Shown: positions 38,701 through 44,512 of the stretch, piece by piece
Numbering within the stretch: position 1 is the first letter of the stretch
Layout of the letters: each line of letters begins with the position of its first letter
Origin: Lampris incognitus
Lineage: Eukaryota > Chordata > Actinopteri > Lampriformes > Lampridae
Assembly: GCF_029633865.1 (NCBI RefSeq)
Contig: NC_079224.1
Location: forward strand, 24,236,895-24,300,894
Reading direction: 5' to 3'
DNA: 64,000 nucleotides
Program-made: the position numbers and the translations under genes
The notes under the pieces: generated by a model
What the model was told of the DNA's origin: nothing
The model's database searches: none
Seen by the model: the letters and a program-made list of their open reading frames with translations, nothing else

Positions 38701-40889
38701 ATGGTGAAGATGGAGAATGCGATGCATCCAATCATTATTCCTTGTGAAGTCTTGACTGATATTAGCTATTAAAATGAGTAACTACAGAAACATTCATGAT
38801 TTGGATATTTGTGGATTAACTGTTGGCTTGACGAAGGCAACAATAGGAAGTATGCGAATGGCATTTGTTTGCATGTAAATCCTGATGACTGTCGTTTTAA
38901 AAACGTCTCTGTAACAGTGTATTTGAATCTTGAAAACTCCCTTTGTCTGTTCTGCATTTACTCTCTTCTATCTCTTGGAGATCATCACAATTGTCTGGAG
39001 GACTTGTATGAAATACCAGAAGAAGGGATTGCTCCACCACCGGCACAAACTGCCTGCACGCCTTCTTCTGATCTTCAAAGTATGAGTGGCTACAGTATTC
39101 ATAATTATCTTTAACATCTAAATTTTATTACCAAAACTAATGCAATTTAATATCTTCAACAAATTGGAAGGGTCTCATGAACTATACTGTGCAGAAATAT
39201 ATATGACCAAGTATATGATAAAGTTCATATTTGATTTCAGGCTCCTCAGTGTGTAGGAGACCAGGTGCCAGAGGTTGTGAGAGTCTGAAACCTAGACCCC
39301 ATGTAATACAGAGAGAGAGAGCTTATTCAGAAAACTCATGGGGATCTATACCAGTGCCTCATGAGACAACCGTCAACAGCAATAATGTCTCTACCTCACA
39401 AATACCAAGTGTCAACTTTGACCTTGGAAATGAATGGGATGATTGGGACGATTTTGATGAGAACTTGGTGCATGCCAGTGAGACATCAATGTCCTCCTGT
39501 GCACCGAAAGCTAAGGTCCAACAATCTGATGATTACAGCATGCTAGAAGGTAGACTGCATTTTGTGTTACATTAAAACTGAAAATTTTAGTAAACCACTT
39601 AATTAAAATGTCTTGGATGTGCCTCATTTTGTGAGTGATGGATTGCTTATTTTTTTCACATTGCCTTGTGTCAGCATTTAAAAAGCCATCCAAATTGGCC
39701 AAGGCTGTGTCTGTTAGAAGTAAGAATTCACATCCCTTGTGTTTACATGGGTGTTTACCAAGCATACCTTATATCTGCAGGTAACACCACTCAGTCACCA
39801 CCACTTGGCCTCAGTCATGTACAGTCTGAACCCTGTTTCTCGATGGCCAATACGTCACAGAGGTAAGGTTTATAGCTGTGCACACTGTAACAGTGCATTT
39901 TAAACCCTCTAGAGTCAAACAGTGTTTGAAATCATTCTTCAGAAATTATTCATGCTTCGACTGAGGTTTGATAACTAATTGTCATAACAGTTTCACATTT
40001 TCTGTATTTTATGTTTGTCCCGTCAACTGTCACACCTGTGTCCAGAGAAGTGGGAGACTACACCCTCACAATGCAGCTACCGAATAGACTTACCACGCCC
40101 TTGAATAACAAGGTGTGTGTGTGTGTATGGGGGGGGATTTTACCTGCAATTACAAAGGCAAAGTGAATGATGTTAATAAATGATAAATCAAACTTAATAT
40201 AGCGCTTTTCTAACACTCAAAGTTGCTTTACAATAAACGGTGGTGAAACAAGACAACAGATAAACATAACACAGACATACAGGGGTGGATGGGAAAGGGG
40301 GGCTACGAGAGGGAGAAGCGGCAGCCACACACAATGCCAGCAGTAGTCTCTGACTTAAACAGATACAAAAGGGCAAGAAAAACAAAAAGCAGCACTGTAG
40401 ACGTTGATTTTCTGTAGGGGTTTACTCCCGTAATCTATTCCTCTCCTGAGGTATCCACTAGGCAGAGGCACTATTTAACCCATAGCTGGGGGCTGGTTCG
40501 TGGAATGACTCTTGCCTCTTCCTCACATGCAGAGACAGAGCATATTCAGTCGGTTCATGATGAAGGAACCAGAATCACTCTTGGAGAACACGGAGACAAG
40601 CACAGCCCCACTAACAGGAAGATTTGATTTCTTTTCAAAGCAGAGCATACCAACCAGTGACAGATTGTCTGGCAACAGCAGGTACAGGGAAATACTACTA
40701 TACCTAGGTTTATGTTTTGACACTTGAAAATATTTTTTAGTTTTTTTAAGAATCAAAATAATGGCATTTCTGAAATACACTTTTAGATATACCCTCAATT
40801 ATTTGACTTTCTCCCTTCTTTCTATCTTACTTTACAGCAACACCAAAGAAGAAGCGGCATTCATTGGCATTTTTGATGGAATATTTTAG
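6872..40889 (+). CDS. hfm1: hfm1, meiotic ATP-dependent DNA helicase (whole gene, spliced)
   Basis: HFM1 (yeast Mer3) is a Ski2-like 3'-5' DNA helicase of superfamily 2. It unwinds recombination intermediates in the germ-cell nucleus and promotes crossovers and synapsis. Exons follow the human protein in order from [19 protein letters not shown] to a terminal GIFDGIF and stop at 40887-40889. Helicase motifs are I APTGSGKT, Ia [46 protein letters not shown] and [12 protein letters not shown]; a Sec63-like region and a polar tail follow. The spliced product is about 1,490 residues plus one missing small exon, against about 1,435 in human. Splice phases agree at every junction except 37193/38397. 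Introns are mostly short; one of 15.8 kb (15500-31263) is full of transposons. Exon coordinates are given in the five block entries below. Confidence 0.95.
9122..11722 (+). CDS. hfm1: hfm1 exons 5-9, first RecA-like helicase lobe
   Basis: Exons are 9122-9192, 9439-9571, 10541-10692, 10845-10916 and 11567-11722. They carry [20 protein letters not shown], the P-loop APTGSGKT (ATP phosphate binding), motif Ia [10 protein letters not shown], the GDTEIDD region, TTPEKWDS, LFLIDE then IHVV (motif II DEIH) and motif III VSATIPN. The DEIH box is split by the intron between exons 8 and 9, so DE ends one exon and IH opens the next. Donors are good: GTAAGT, GTGAGA, GTGAGT, GTAGCA and GTAAGT. Human HFM1 has DEVH, so Ile for Val is conservative. 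Intron 6 (9572-10540) holds a Penelope-type repeat and a SINE tail; intron 8 (10917-11566) holds a small hAT MITE. Confidence 0.97.
9241..9292. repeat. (CA)n/(TA)n microsatellite
   Basis: A CA tract of about 15 units runs straight into a TATATA tract, shortly after the donor of hfm1 exon 5. Confidence 0.95.
9763..9995. repeat. Inverted pair of Penelope-type terminal repeats in hfm1 intron
   Basis: The left half (GGTTGAATCAGTTCATCTG through CTTATAAACA) is followed about 75 bases later by its reverse complement, starting TGTTTATAAGGGG and ending GACTGAAGAGG. The same unit occurs at 15677-15869, 30900-31090 and 38185-38290. At 30703-31090 it follows a Penelope-like endonuclease remnant, which is why I assign it to that group. 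The arms, about 46 bp, differ mainly by a 3-base gap. Confidence 0.75.
10250..10345 (+). mobile_element. 3' end of tRNA-derived SINE with poly(A)
   Basis: The segment GGCTCGGAAGAGTGGGGTAA followed by CAAGTACAATTGGGGAGAAA and an A-run matches, in the opposite direction, the tails of the SINE copies at 52198-52667 and 59977-60412. It is 5' truncated. Confidence 0.75.
10965..11161. mobile_element. Small hAT-type MITE in hfm1 intron 8
   Basis: It begins CAGTGGTCC and ends GGACCACTG, which are inverted copies. The flanking octamers GTTTATAG (10957-10964) and GGTTATAG (11162-11169) agree at 7 of 8 positions, as expected for an aged hAT target duplication. There is no coding content. Confidence 0.82.
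12073..15499 (+). CDS. hfm1: hfm1 exons 10-14, second RecA-like lobe
   Basis: Exons are 12073-12273, 12524-12612, 12724-12767, 13119-13220 and 15354-15499. They encode the [15 protein letters not shown] and [10 protein letters not shown] stretches, then [10 protein letters not shown] (motif IV), the [14 protein letters not shown] microexon, [13 protein letters not shown], motif [21 protein letters not shown] and motif [12 protein letters not shown]. Exon 10 ends in a weak GTGGGA donor, but its phase-0 join PTLV/FCSTRKG matches human. The intron between exons 13 and 14 contains a minus-strand L1-like fragment. The long transposon-filled intron begins right after GRAGRPQ. Confidence 0.96.
13505..15260 (-). 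mobile_element. L1-like LINE fragment, reverse transcriptase C-terminal region, decayed
   Basis: Minus-strand frames at 14885-15205 ([10 protein letters not shown], then [20 protein letters not shown]) and 13844-14065 ([20 protein letters not shown]) match the thumb region and C-terminal end of vertebrate L1-type reverse transcriptases. Frames are broken by stops and shifts, and no catalytic YADD segment is visible. It is a 5'-truncated copy lying antisense in the intron before hfm1 exon 14. Confidence 0.82.
15677..15869 (-). mobile_element. Penelope-like element 3' terminal repeat
   Basis: The unit TTCATCTGGACATAACACTT, then CATTTCATCACTTATCTAAG and GACCTCTTCAGTCTCAACTG, is the inverse of the segment that follows a Penelope-like endonuclease at 30900-31090. 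Here it lies on the minus strand beside another endonuclease remnant (16080-16610). A separate repeat tail separates the two. Confidence 0.7.
15870..16076 (+). mobile_element. 3' tail of a CR1/Rex-type LINE with (GATTCT)n end
   Basis: The sequence GACCCAGAGTAAAATTCC through GGCCAATAAACATGACTCTG ends in GATTCTGATTCTGGTTCTGA. This is a widespread teleost LINE 3' end. It carries no coding sequence, only the tail, and it sits inside the Penelope-like fragment. Confidence 0.65.
16080..16610 (-). mobile_element. Penelope-like element, GIY-YIG endonuclease remnant
   Basis: The minus-strand frame at 16236-16523 reads [20 protein letters not shown], then [20 protein letters not shown], and ends [10 protein letters not shown]. 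This is the GIY-YIG-type endonuclease of Penelope-like retroelements: LYIGET is the family's GIY-YIG variant, followed by the catalytic Arg region and the [10 protein letters not shown]-type end. A short block near 16480-16510 repeats the SFKDEDV stretch on the opposite strand, so the copy is internally rearranged. The reverse transcriptase is absent. Confidence 0.85.
16630..17179 (+). mobile_element. LINE (L2/CR1/Rex group), endonuclease start; 5' piece of a disrupted copy
   Basis: The frame at 16676-17116 and its shifted continuation to about 17170 contain [20 protein letters not shown] and [16 protein letters not shown]. These are the opening motifs of the apurinic-type endonuclease of L2/CR1/Rex LINEs (a second-motif Glu in the ETWL context). 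The copy is interrupted at 17180 by a hAT element. Sense-strand pieces at 26340-26591 and 27766-29722 are probably later parts of the same LINE, because their order and strand agree. Confidence 0.8.
17180..18828 (-). mobile_element. hAT transposon with 8 bp target duplication, transposase N-terminus lost
   Basis: The ends are CAGTGGCGTAACC and the inverted GGTTACGCCCCTG. The octamer GTACTCAC flanks both sides (17172-17179 and 18829-18836). Two minus-strand frames encode a ZMYM/hAT-type transposase. 18630-17995 covers the helical middle region ([17 protein letters not shown] with the conserved TRW). 17933-17490 covers the C-terminal dimerisation domain ([20 protein letters not shown]). The zinc-finger and first catalytic regions are missing, and the two frames are offset near 17940-17995, so this copy cannot encode active enzyme. 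Confidence 0.92.
18874..19312 (+). repeat. 5' LTR of the Gypsy element
   Basis: This repeat of 439 bp begins TGTTATGG and ends CCCTAACA, and is preceded by ACGAT. An AATAAAG polyadenylation-type motif lies near its 3' end, as in the 3' copy. Confidence 0.95.
19325..20445 (+). pseudogene. gag region of the Gypsy element (fossil)
   Basis: The region encodes a retrotransposon gag: a capsid-like segment ([20 protein letters not shown], later [16 protein letters not shown] and FRRGL) and a single CCHC zinc knuckle ([14 protein letters not shown]) near its end. Such knuckles bind the element RNA. The gag type is the one from which mammalian PEG10 and RTL genes were domesticated. The region is interrupted, so it is listed as a fossil. 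Confidence 0.88.
20456..23540 (+). CDS. pol region of the Gypsy element: protease, RT, RNase H, integrase
   Basis: The domains in order are an aspartic protease with [10 protein letters not shown] (about 20563-20592), reverse transcriptase with [10 protein letters not shown] (about 21512-21541), RNase H starting [15 protein letters not shown] (about 21958), an HHCC zinc-binding segment with [12 protein letters not shown] (about 22625-22660), the integrase core starting [10 protein letters not shown] (about 22724) with [11 protein letters not shown] and NGQTERMNQ, and a GPFEI-type C-terminal module (about 23417). Most of it is open over more than 3 kb, consistent with the young LTR age. Chromoviruses are expected to produce pol by read-through or frameshift from gag. 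Confidence 0.9.
23550..23780 (+). pseudogene. Chromodomain at the end of the Gypsy pol region
   Basis: The stretch [19 protein letters not shown], then [19 protein letters not shown], has the chromodomain pattern of a strand-forming YLVDWEGY followed by a SW-F helix. In chromoviruses this domain sits at the integrase C-terminus and directs integration to marked chromatin. It ends just before a purine-rich GGAGGGCGGGG tract next to the 3' LTR. It belongs to the fossil element. Confidence 0.9.
23795..24235 (+). repeat. 3' LTR of the Gypsy element
   Basis: This repeat of 441 bp begins TGTTATGG and ends CCCTAACA, and is followed by the target duplication ACGAT. It is about 97% identical to the 5' LTR. 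Confidence 0.95.
24800..25389 (-). mobile_element. Tandem TRIM-like element: three LTR units, two interiors, one end truncated
   Basis: On the plus strand the order is LTR (24800-24950), interior (24951-25067), LTR (25068-25217), interior (25218-25334) and a partial LTR (25335-25389). All are antisense relative to the element and homologous to 3794-4217. Both interiors are 117 bp and keep the primer-binding-like site and purine tract. LTR-interior-LTR-interior-LTR arrays arise by unequal recombination between LTRs or by sharing of an LTR during replication. Each of the two full LTRs has the tRNA-like A-box and B-box. Confidence 0.82.
25635..26290 (+). repeat. Complex direct repeats (about 180 bp twice; about 58 bp twice)
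   Basis: A segment beginning GGAACTGCTGGTCTGCATGG near 25640 recurs near 25917 and is similar for about 180 bp (period about 278). A second repeat, GGTACTGGGTGAGGC through GAATTCGCGCYGCCATCT, occurs at about 26149 and again at about 26207. No conserved protein is evident. The sequence ends in AAAGCACTATATAAAATGCA, a common fish repeat tail. The family was not identified. Confidence 0.7.
26340..26591 (+). mobile_element. LINE (L2/CR1/Rex group), linker between endonuclease and RT
   Basis: Frames here read [20 protein letters not shown], plus upstream matches to the LDFFNNKVD and PDHVLPN types of text. This is the conserved stretch just before the reverse transcriptase in fish L2-type LINEs. 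It stops at 26591, where an inverted LINE starts, and the sense LINE resumes near 27766. Confidence 0.75.
26592..27765 (-). mobile_element. Inverted LINE fragment (jockey/CR1-like), RT 3' half and tail
   Basis: The minus-strand frame 27679-27098 has [11 protein letters not shown] (catalytic FADD), [40 protein letters not shown] and [20 protein letters not shown], all hallmarks of a fish non-LTR reverse transcriptase. Its C-terminus is frameshifted ([17 protein letters not shown] in place of the usual end). The 3' tail ends in AATAAAGAATCTTGAATCTT at 26592, with a TG microsatellite inside. It lies inverted within the sense LINE. Confidence 0.85.
26743..26790. repeat. (TG)n microsatellite
   Basis: A TG tract of about 15 units with GTATG variants lies in the 3' tail of the inverted LINE. 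Confidence 0.95.
27766..28711 (+). mobile_element. LINE (L2/CR1/Rex group), reverse transcriptase part 1
   Basis: Sense frames read [20 protein letters not shown], then [16 protein letters not shown] (first catalytic Asp), then [16 protein letters not shown] and HFHCYAADT. The last is the place of the catalytic YADD box, altered here to [24 protein letters not shown] follows. Several stops and shifts show a dead copy. It is interrupted at 28712 by a 211 bp insertion flanked by ATGCAGAGAC. Confidence 0.85.
28712..28922 (-). mobile_element. SINE-like insertion in the LINE, with target duplication
   Basis: This 211 bp block is flanked by ATGCAGAGAC (28702-28711 and 28923-28932). If it is removed, the LINE protein text [17 protein letters not shown] becomes continuous. 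The part TTTGGCAAAATTTTACATCG, then ATGCCCTTCCTAACACAACC, occurs inverted at about 41705-41765, so it is a dispersed repeat. Confidence 0.8.
28923..29211 (+). mobile_element. LINE (L2/CR1/Rex group), reverse transcriptase part 2
   Basis: The frames continue [31 protein letters not shown], then [12 protein letters not shown] and [20 protein letters not shown]. This is the conserved C-terminal region of L2/CR1 reverse transcriptases. A second SINE interrupts it at 29212. Confidence 0.88.
29212..29506 (+). mobile_element. SINE-type insertion in the LINE, with 17 bp target duplication
   Basis: The block ends in AAATTGGGAGAAAAATCAGA and a T-rich run. It is flanked by AAATCATACATYCCATC (about 29195-29211 and 29507-29523). 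The LINE protein text LKSYIPS is present on both sides, which confirms a target-primed insertion. The head is not a clear tRNA. Confidence 0.78.
29507..29722 (+). mobile_element. LINE (L2/CR1/Rex group), C-terminal end
   Basis: The text matches the family end: KSYIPS, then a degraded stretch corresponding to LLVVP, GDRAFS, LWN and [11 protein letters not shown]. It is broken by stops. Confidence 0.65.
29725..29840 (-). mobile_element. Fragment of the common RTE-tailed SINE
   Basis: The sequence ATTATCCAAGCCACTTATCC, then GATGCTGGAGCCTATCCCAG and CACCCTGGACAGTTCGCCAG, is the 3' half of the SINE found complete at 33244-33635, here in reverse. Confidence 0.8.
29990..30702 (+). mobile_element. 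L2-type LINE 3' untranslated region with an internal duplication
   Basis: Text at 30480-30700 (ATGTCTGTCCGTCTTGGGAG through GGCTATACAAATAAAATTGA and a TTGAC repeat) is a known type of teleost L2 3' end; a second tail is at 49190-49310. Upstream, two similar blocks about 240 bp apart (near 30017 and 30257, both containing GTATGTGAATGGTGT and GACACTRCTTG-type text) form an imperfect direct repeat. Confidence 0.65.
30703..31090 (+). mobile_element. Penelope-like element 3' end: endonuclease tail and terminal repeat
   Basis: The frame at 30702-30899 reads [20 protein letters not shown] and later [12 protein letters not shown], the C-terminal part of a Penelope-like endonuclease, with an internal rearrangement. 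The non-coding terminal unit with CAGTTGAGACTGACGAGGTC and GATGAAACGTTTCTCTCAAT follows. The copy is 5' truncated. It sits just before hfm1 exon 15. Confidence 0.82.
31264..36093 (+). CDS. hfm1: hfm1 exons 15-27, winged-helix and Sec63-like region
   Basis: Exons are 31264-31358, 31557-31690, 31837-31884, 32153-32233, 32448-32539, 32714-32820, 33133-33180, 33777-33874, 34086-34220, 34540-34625, 35079-35162, 35379-35536 and 35990-36093. They resume with [11 protein letters not shown], directly continuing motif [89 protein letters not shown] and [16 protein letters not shown] follow, all in human order. The 48 bp exon at 33133 supplies [15 protein letters not shown]. The donor of the 33777 exon is the first unit of a (GTAT)n microsatellite. 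The 35379 exon has a poor pyrimidine tract, but its protein match is clear. Confidence 0.96.
33244..33635 (+). mobile_element. Full-length tRNA-derived SINE with RTE-like (TGGA)n tail
   Basis: The tRNA-like head GGCGACACGGTGGTGCAATG carries an A-box region, and GGGTTTGAGCCCTGG carries a B-box-like part. The body contains GTGTGGAGTTTGCATGTTCT and CACAGTCCAAAGACATGTAG. A 3' domain TAGGCTCCAGCATCCC ends in TGGATGGATGG. Other copies are at 53969, 56388, 58992 and 29725. A GT tract lies inside at about 33485-33500. Confidence 0.9.
33871..33926 (+). repeat. (GTAT)n(GT)n microsatellite overlapping an hfm1 splice donor
   Basis: Eight or so GTAT units are followed by GT repeats. The exon ending at 33874 uses the first GTATGT of this tract as its donor. 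Confidence 0.95.
36372..40889 (+). CDS. hfm1: hfm1 exons 28-38, C-terminal tail
   Basis: Exons are 36372-36581, 36697-36753, 37069-37193, 38397-38512, 38981-39079, 39241-39549, 39675-39719, 39781-39862, 40046-40112, 40533-40681 and 40838-40889. VGLDIQQMF opens the block. A Cys/His-rich microexon ([15 protein letters not shown]) matches the zinc-binding-like segment in human HFM1, and [13 protein letters not shown] and [19 protein letters not shown] follow. The end, [10 protein letters not shown], matches the human C-terminus. The 37193 donor leaves phase 0, but the open frame of the 38397 exon needs two preceding bases. An unseen exon of length 2 mod 3 is therefore expected between them, and the later total length then closes in frame. 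A GTGTGT donor at 40113 runs into a GT repeat. Confidence 0.92.
37782..38200 (+). other. Unexplained open frame in an hfm1 intron
   Basis: One frame is open for about 133 codons from an ATG at 37799 and can be extended back to an AG at 37781. It reads [20 protein letters not shown], then [20 protein letters not shown]. It lies in the interval where an hfm1 exon appears to be missing, but its phase does not fit, and I do not recognise the protein. A CAG/GTAAAC donor-like site is at 38080/38081. Its end overlaps a Penelope-type repeat. It may be a transposon relic or chance. Confidence 0.35.
38165..38290. repeat. Penelope-type terminal repeat fragment
   Basis: It has GATGCATGCTCAATAATCCA, then AAGGTTGAATCATTTCATCT, followed by the partly inverted TCCAGATAAACCGATTCAAC. 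It matches the outer part of the units at 15677-15869 and 31060-31090, forming a small hairpin. Confidence 0.65.
40113..40128 (+). repeat. (GT)n tract forming an hfm1 splice donor
   Basis: The exon ending AATAACAAG at 40112 is followed at once by GTGTGTGTGTGTAT, so the donor is the first unit of a dinucleotide tract. Confidence 0.85.
40178..40395. mobile_element. Dispersed repeat fragment in hfm1 intron
   Basis: The text AATATAGCGCTTTTCTAACA, then CTCAAAGTTGCTTTACAATA, is a common teleost SINE/LINE-tail sequence in reverse. It has no coding content, and the family was not resolved. Confidence 0.5.
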
Positions 40890-41140
40890 AAATGTGTCTC
40901 TTGTCATAGCTATGCCTTGAGTATAATGTGTTTTCTGTGTGTTTAATATACTCATGGATTTGTAGTAAATAGTAGCATATGTTGAATTGTTATATTTCAT
41001 ATATTTCATATATTTTCAATTCAGTGCATCTGATTTTTCCCCCTTTAAAAGTGTTGGCTTTGAGTTGCATTTTTGCTGTAATGATAACTGAATTTTGATT
41101 TATCTGAAAATTTCTTGAGACACTGTTGCCATATAGCTCA

Positions 41141-41146
41141 AATAAA
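41141..41146 (+). promoter_or_regulatory. hfm1: Likely hfm1 polyadenylation signal
   Basis: The first AATAAA in a plausible place lies about 250 bp after the hfm1 stop codon. Confidence 0.6.
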
Positions 41147-41258
41147 GTTAAGAAATGCATGTAAAATCCTGGGATTATTATTTCAGGCAGAGTACTCTGT
41201 GAATAATTTTCTGCCGTTTAGCTGTTCAGAGCAGGAAAGACAGACTGGAGTACTGTAT

Positions 41259-41415
41259 TGTAACGTGCATGGATAACAAGACACGCTGGCCGCTGGCTGG
41301 CGGATCTGACCCTTAAGTCGAGCGGTTAGCGATGTCTCCTGCGGTGCGGGCGATACGGGTTCGCTTCCCGGCTGCGGCAGTTCCTGTGGTTGCGTTGTCC
41401 CCCGAATTCGCTACA
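41259..41415 (+). mobile_element. Solo LTR of the TRIM-like element, with target duplication
   Basis: This is a single 157 bp LTR, TGTAACG to CGCTACA, flanked by GTAT (41255-41258 and 41416-41419). It is in the opposite orientation to the other two loci. It holds the A-box-like AAGTCGAGCGGTTAGCG and the B-box-like GGGTTCGCTTCCC, about 55 bases apart. A solo LTR with its own target duplication is what remains after recombination between the two LTRs. The pair therefore behaves as LTRs and not as an ordinary SINE. Confidence 0.88.
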
Positions 41416-41639
41416 GTATTTTGCTAGAGTTAATGTTAAATGAGTCTAGACAAACTAAACTAGAAGTCAATGCAGTGAAGGTTTGCCAAGGTAGCAGTAC
41501 ACCAGTCGTTCCTAGGAGATGTTTGGAGTGTAAGTGTTAGGGAGGCTATGTATTTACTGCCCACTACTTTGGCCAAGCTGGACCATCAGCCTCTTAGCTA
41601 ATTTATGAGCTGGGACAGTTGAGATGCTTCCTATGGTGA

Positions 41640-41800
41640 CAGGCATGGGCACAAAGTCCGTGAATACTGGGGTGGCATCCAGCGCTTGACCTGTGCCCCC
41701 CGTCCATAGGGTTAGTGGTTGTGTCAGGAAGGGCATCCGACGTAAAATTTTGCCAAATCATTATTGACAAGACCATACCGGATCGGTCAAGGCCCGGGTG
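41640..41800 (+). mobile_element. Dispersed SINE-like repeat
   Basis: The text GGTTGTGTCAGGAAGGGCAT, then ATTTTGCCAAATCATT, is the inverse of the insertion at 28712-28922. Confidence 0.65.
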
Positions 41801-42965
41801 CGAACTACGGGGGAGCCAGGGGGAGCCTTAATTAATAAGATGCGCTCCCCTGAAAACATGATTTGTGAAATTTTGGGGGGTCTCTGAAATATTGACAATG
41901 TGCTATGCATTTCCATTTTTCTGTGTCTTCATCACCATAGATCATGCGTAAAATTGGGCTATTACTGATGCATGATTCATACATGAGGATCCGATCACTA
42001 ATTCACTTTTAATAGATACCGGCATGCATGCAATTCTTGCCATCACCATCGAGGCGTGGCGGCGCAATCAGAAATAAAAACAAACTTCATGGATAAAAAC
42101 AAACTCTCTTAGTCCCACTCAAGTTTGCGCGCCGAATCGCCGTTATTCATTTCATTTTGTAGTAAGCACACAGACAGCTGCGTCAAAAAGAAAAGGGAGT
42201 TTAGTCGCAAATTTTGGATTTCCTAAAAAAAATCGAAGAGCAGCCAGAGCAAGAGGCGTCTTCTACAACCGACGCTGATGCTACACCTGCTCGGATTGCT
42301 GTCAGCGTAAACCCGCCAACGCCCGGTGTGACAACGCAGGACAAGCCGACAGAAGAAGCTGGAGATGGGGGGGTAACAGCTCGAAAGGGGAAGAGGCTGA
42401 TGATGATGCCAACTCCACCTGCCCCTCTCTCCCGCCTAACTGGCCCAGCCAGCAGTGGAGGGAATGGAAGACTCGTAACACATACTCGATAAGGGTGGAA
42501 GCTTGGGATGCACAGCAGAGACGCAAAAACCCTTCTGCTTTATGAAAAGGTCATTGGCATGCACTTATCGGAAGAGTGGCTTAACGGGGATGTAAGCAGC
42601 CGTGCATAGAATCAGTTAAGCAAAAAAAGTCTACAAACATCATGATAGCATAGCACACAAAAGGGCCGTTGAAGTCGCAGCAACCAAGCAAACGGAGATA
42701 CTGCCAAACAAGGCACTCGAGATTTATCCCAAGTTAATGGAAGAAACAGCAACTTCATTCAGATCCGCCTATATGGTGGCCAAGGAAAGGCTGGCTTATA
42801 AAAAGCTCCCTCCTTTGATGAAGCGTCGGCGCAAAAGTAAGTAAGCAAGCAAAATTTTATACTACGTGATCCTCGCATTTGATGTCTTAATTGTACCGAG
42901 AAATTATTGTGCTCATCTGTATGTGATGGCTAACTTTAACTGTTGTTGATGAGGACTCAACCCCT
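41795..42965 (+). mobile_element. hAT (ZMYM-type) transposon remnant, 5' part
   Basis: It opens near GAACTACGGGGGAGCCAGGG. The text at about 42185-42500 resembles the N-terminus of ZMYM/hAT proteins (KRREFSRKFW-like, then polar acidic EEQPEQEASSTTDADATPAR). The region is decayed and the rest of the transposase is missing. Family assignment is from text similarity only. Confidence 0.5.
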
Positions 42966-43988
42966 TGTAGGGATTGAGTGATGCTCTGCTCAGTTACAAA
43001 GCATCACCTCTCCAGTGCGGCCTATCACCTGCTGAGCTGCTGATGAAGAGGAAGCTCCGCACTACCCTGCCGAGCCACCCAAACAACAAATTAAGACAAA
43101 AGAAACCCTCAAAGCTGGAACACAAGCTGCGGTAGGAGAAAATGAGGCAAAAGTCATTCGACGACATAACAGCCAAGCATCTTCCTCCAGTGTCCAGCAA
43201 ACGACACAGTCAGGATGGGGGATGCTGATGAATGGAAGACAAAAGCGACGGTTCTGTAGGTAGCTCCACGATCGTTCACGGTGAGAACTGAGGACGGCCA
43301 AATCCTCAGACGCAATCATCACAGTCTGTTAAAGACTCCACCAGAGACAGCCGGTGAGCTCAGTGAAGTCCACAGTGAATCTCAATCCATCCACATACCT
43401 CCTATGGACTGTAACACTGACACTGACACCAACACAAACACTCCAAGTGAACCTGGGGTGAGAAGATCCACAAGAGAAATCAGAAAGCCTGATAGACTGA
43501 ACTTATGAATAAAAGGAAATGCAAGCAAATCAGAAAAAAATAAATAAATAAATGTGAAGAATTGTATATTGGTCAATGTTGTTAATGTGAAGAATTGCAT
43601 ATTAGTCAATGTTGCTAATGTGTTCTTGCAGGCCTTGGTGTTGGCCTAGATTTGTGTTTATGCAGGTTAATTCATGATACGTATACTGCGTATGTGCTTT
43701 GAGGTTATGTTAAATGAAAAATGGTTGCGATAACTGACTAGTGATTTGATCGTTTACCTCTGTTGCATTTTGCCTCAAAGAAAGGAGGATGTGATGATGG
43801 GATGTTGTTACACATTCTGTCCACTGGGTAACACTAGCTGTTAGTACTTACCTGAGAGATCTAGGTGAACTAGATTAGATGAAGAAAACACTCTACGAAT
43901 GCACATGGATGTAACTGAATGAGTTGATTAATAAATAAGTTGAGAGTAGAATAAAACAAGCCTCATCCTTCTAAACCCGAACATAACA
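42966..43988 (+). mobile_element. Gypsy-type LTR retrotransposon fossil, integrase end and 3' LTR only
   Basis: DALLSYKASPLQCGLSPAEL followed by LLMKRKLRTTLP is the conserved C-terminal integrase part of K02A2.6-like vertebrate Gypsy elements. A degraded tail ends in RRSTREIRKPDRLNL. A purine tract, AAAGAAAGGAGGA, then leads to an LTR-like unit (about 43789-43988) starting TGTGATGATGG and ending CATAACA. The 5' two thirds are absent, and it is broken and older than the element at 18874. Confidence 0.8.
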
Positions 43989-44512
43989 GGTGCGTGCGCA
44001 GTCAGGGGGCAAAACCGCTTTGGTAGCTCTCAAAAGATTATAATCAACAGTTGTAATCAACTAGATTTCGCATTGTTTATAAGTTCTTGTTCATTTAATA
44101 ATAAAATATCAGAGATGGCTCTGCCTGTTTGTTTGTCTTTTATTTGTATATTAATATAATTTGCAAAATGTTAGCTAGCAATAGTTAGGCTATCTAGAGC
44201 TAGTTATCGGTCTCTGAATGAAATTACCCCACTAAGTTAATCAAATAATTTGTTTGCTAAAAAGAGCCATTCGAATCACAGAAACCTTTATGGGTTGCTG
44301 ACAATTATGAATTTTGCTCATCTTAACTGATTGGTTATTGAGCCTATTTATCCTCTTGCTATTTGATCATATCAGAATGTTGAACATTTTCCACCCATCC
44401 TTTTGGTGGTTATTGCACAACAACTGCGCGTCATCTCTGCTGTATCTGAGCTCTATCTTGGTTAAAATCCCTGCGCTGTAGCTGCGTTCTGCCCCCTAGT
44501 TGCGCACGCATC
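43989..44512. mobile_element. MITE-like element with imperfect inverted ends
   Basis: The start, GGTGCGTGCGCAGTCAGGGG, and the inverted end, reading GGATGCGTGCGCAACTAGGG on the other strand, agree over about 27 bp with a few mismatches. There is no transposase inside, and a target duplication could not be fixed because the left end abuts the Gypsy LTR. Confidence 0.6.

Noticed and set aside
41305-41385. A functional tRNA gene
   Set aside because: A- and B-box-like motifs are present, but the acceptor and anticodon stems do not pair well, and the position-58 A is replaced. It belongs to the LTR of the TRIM-like element.
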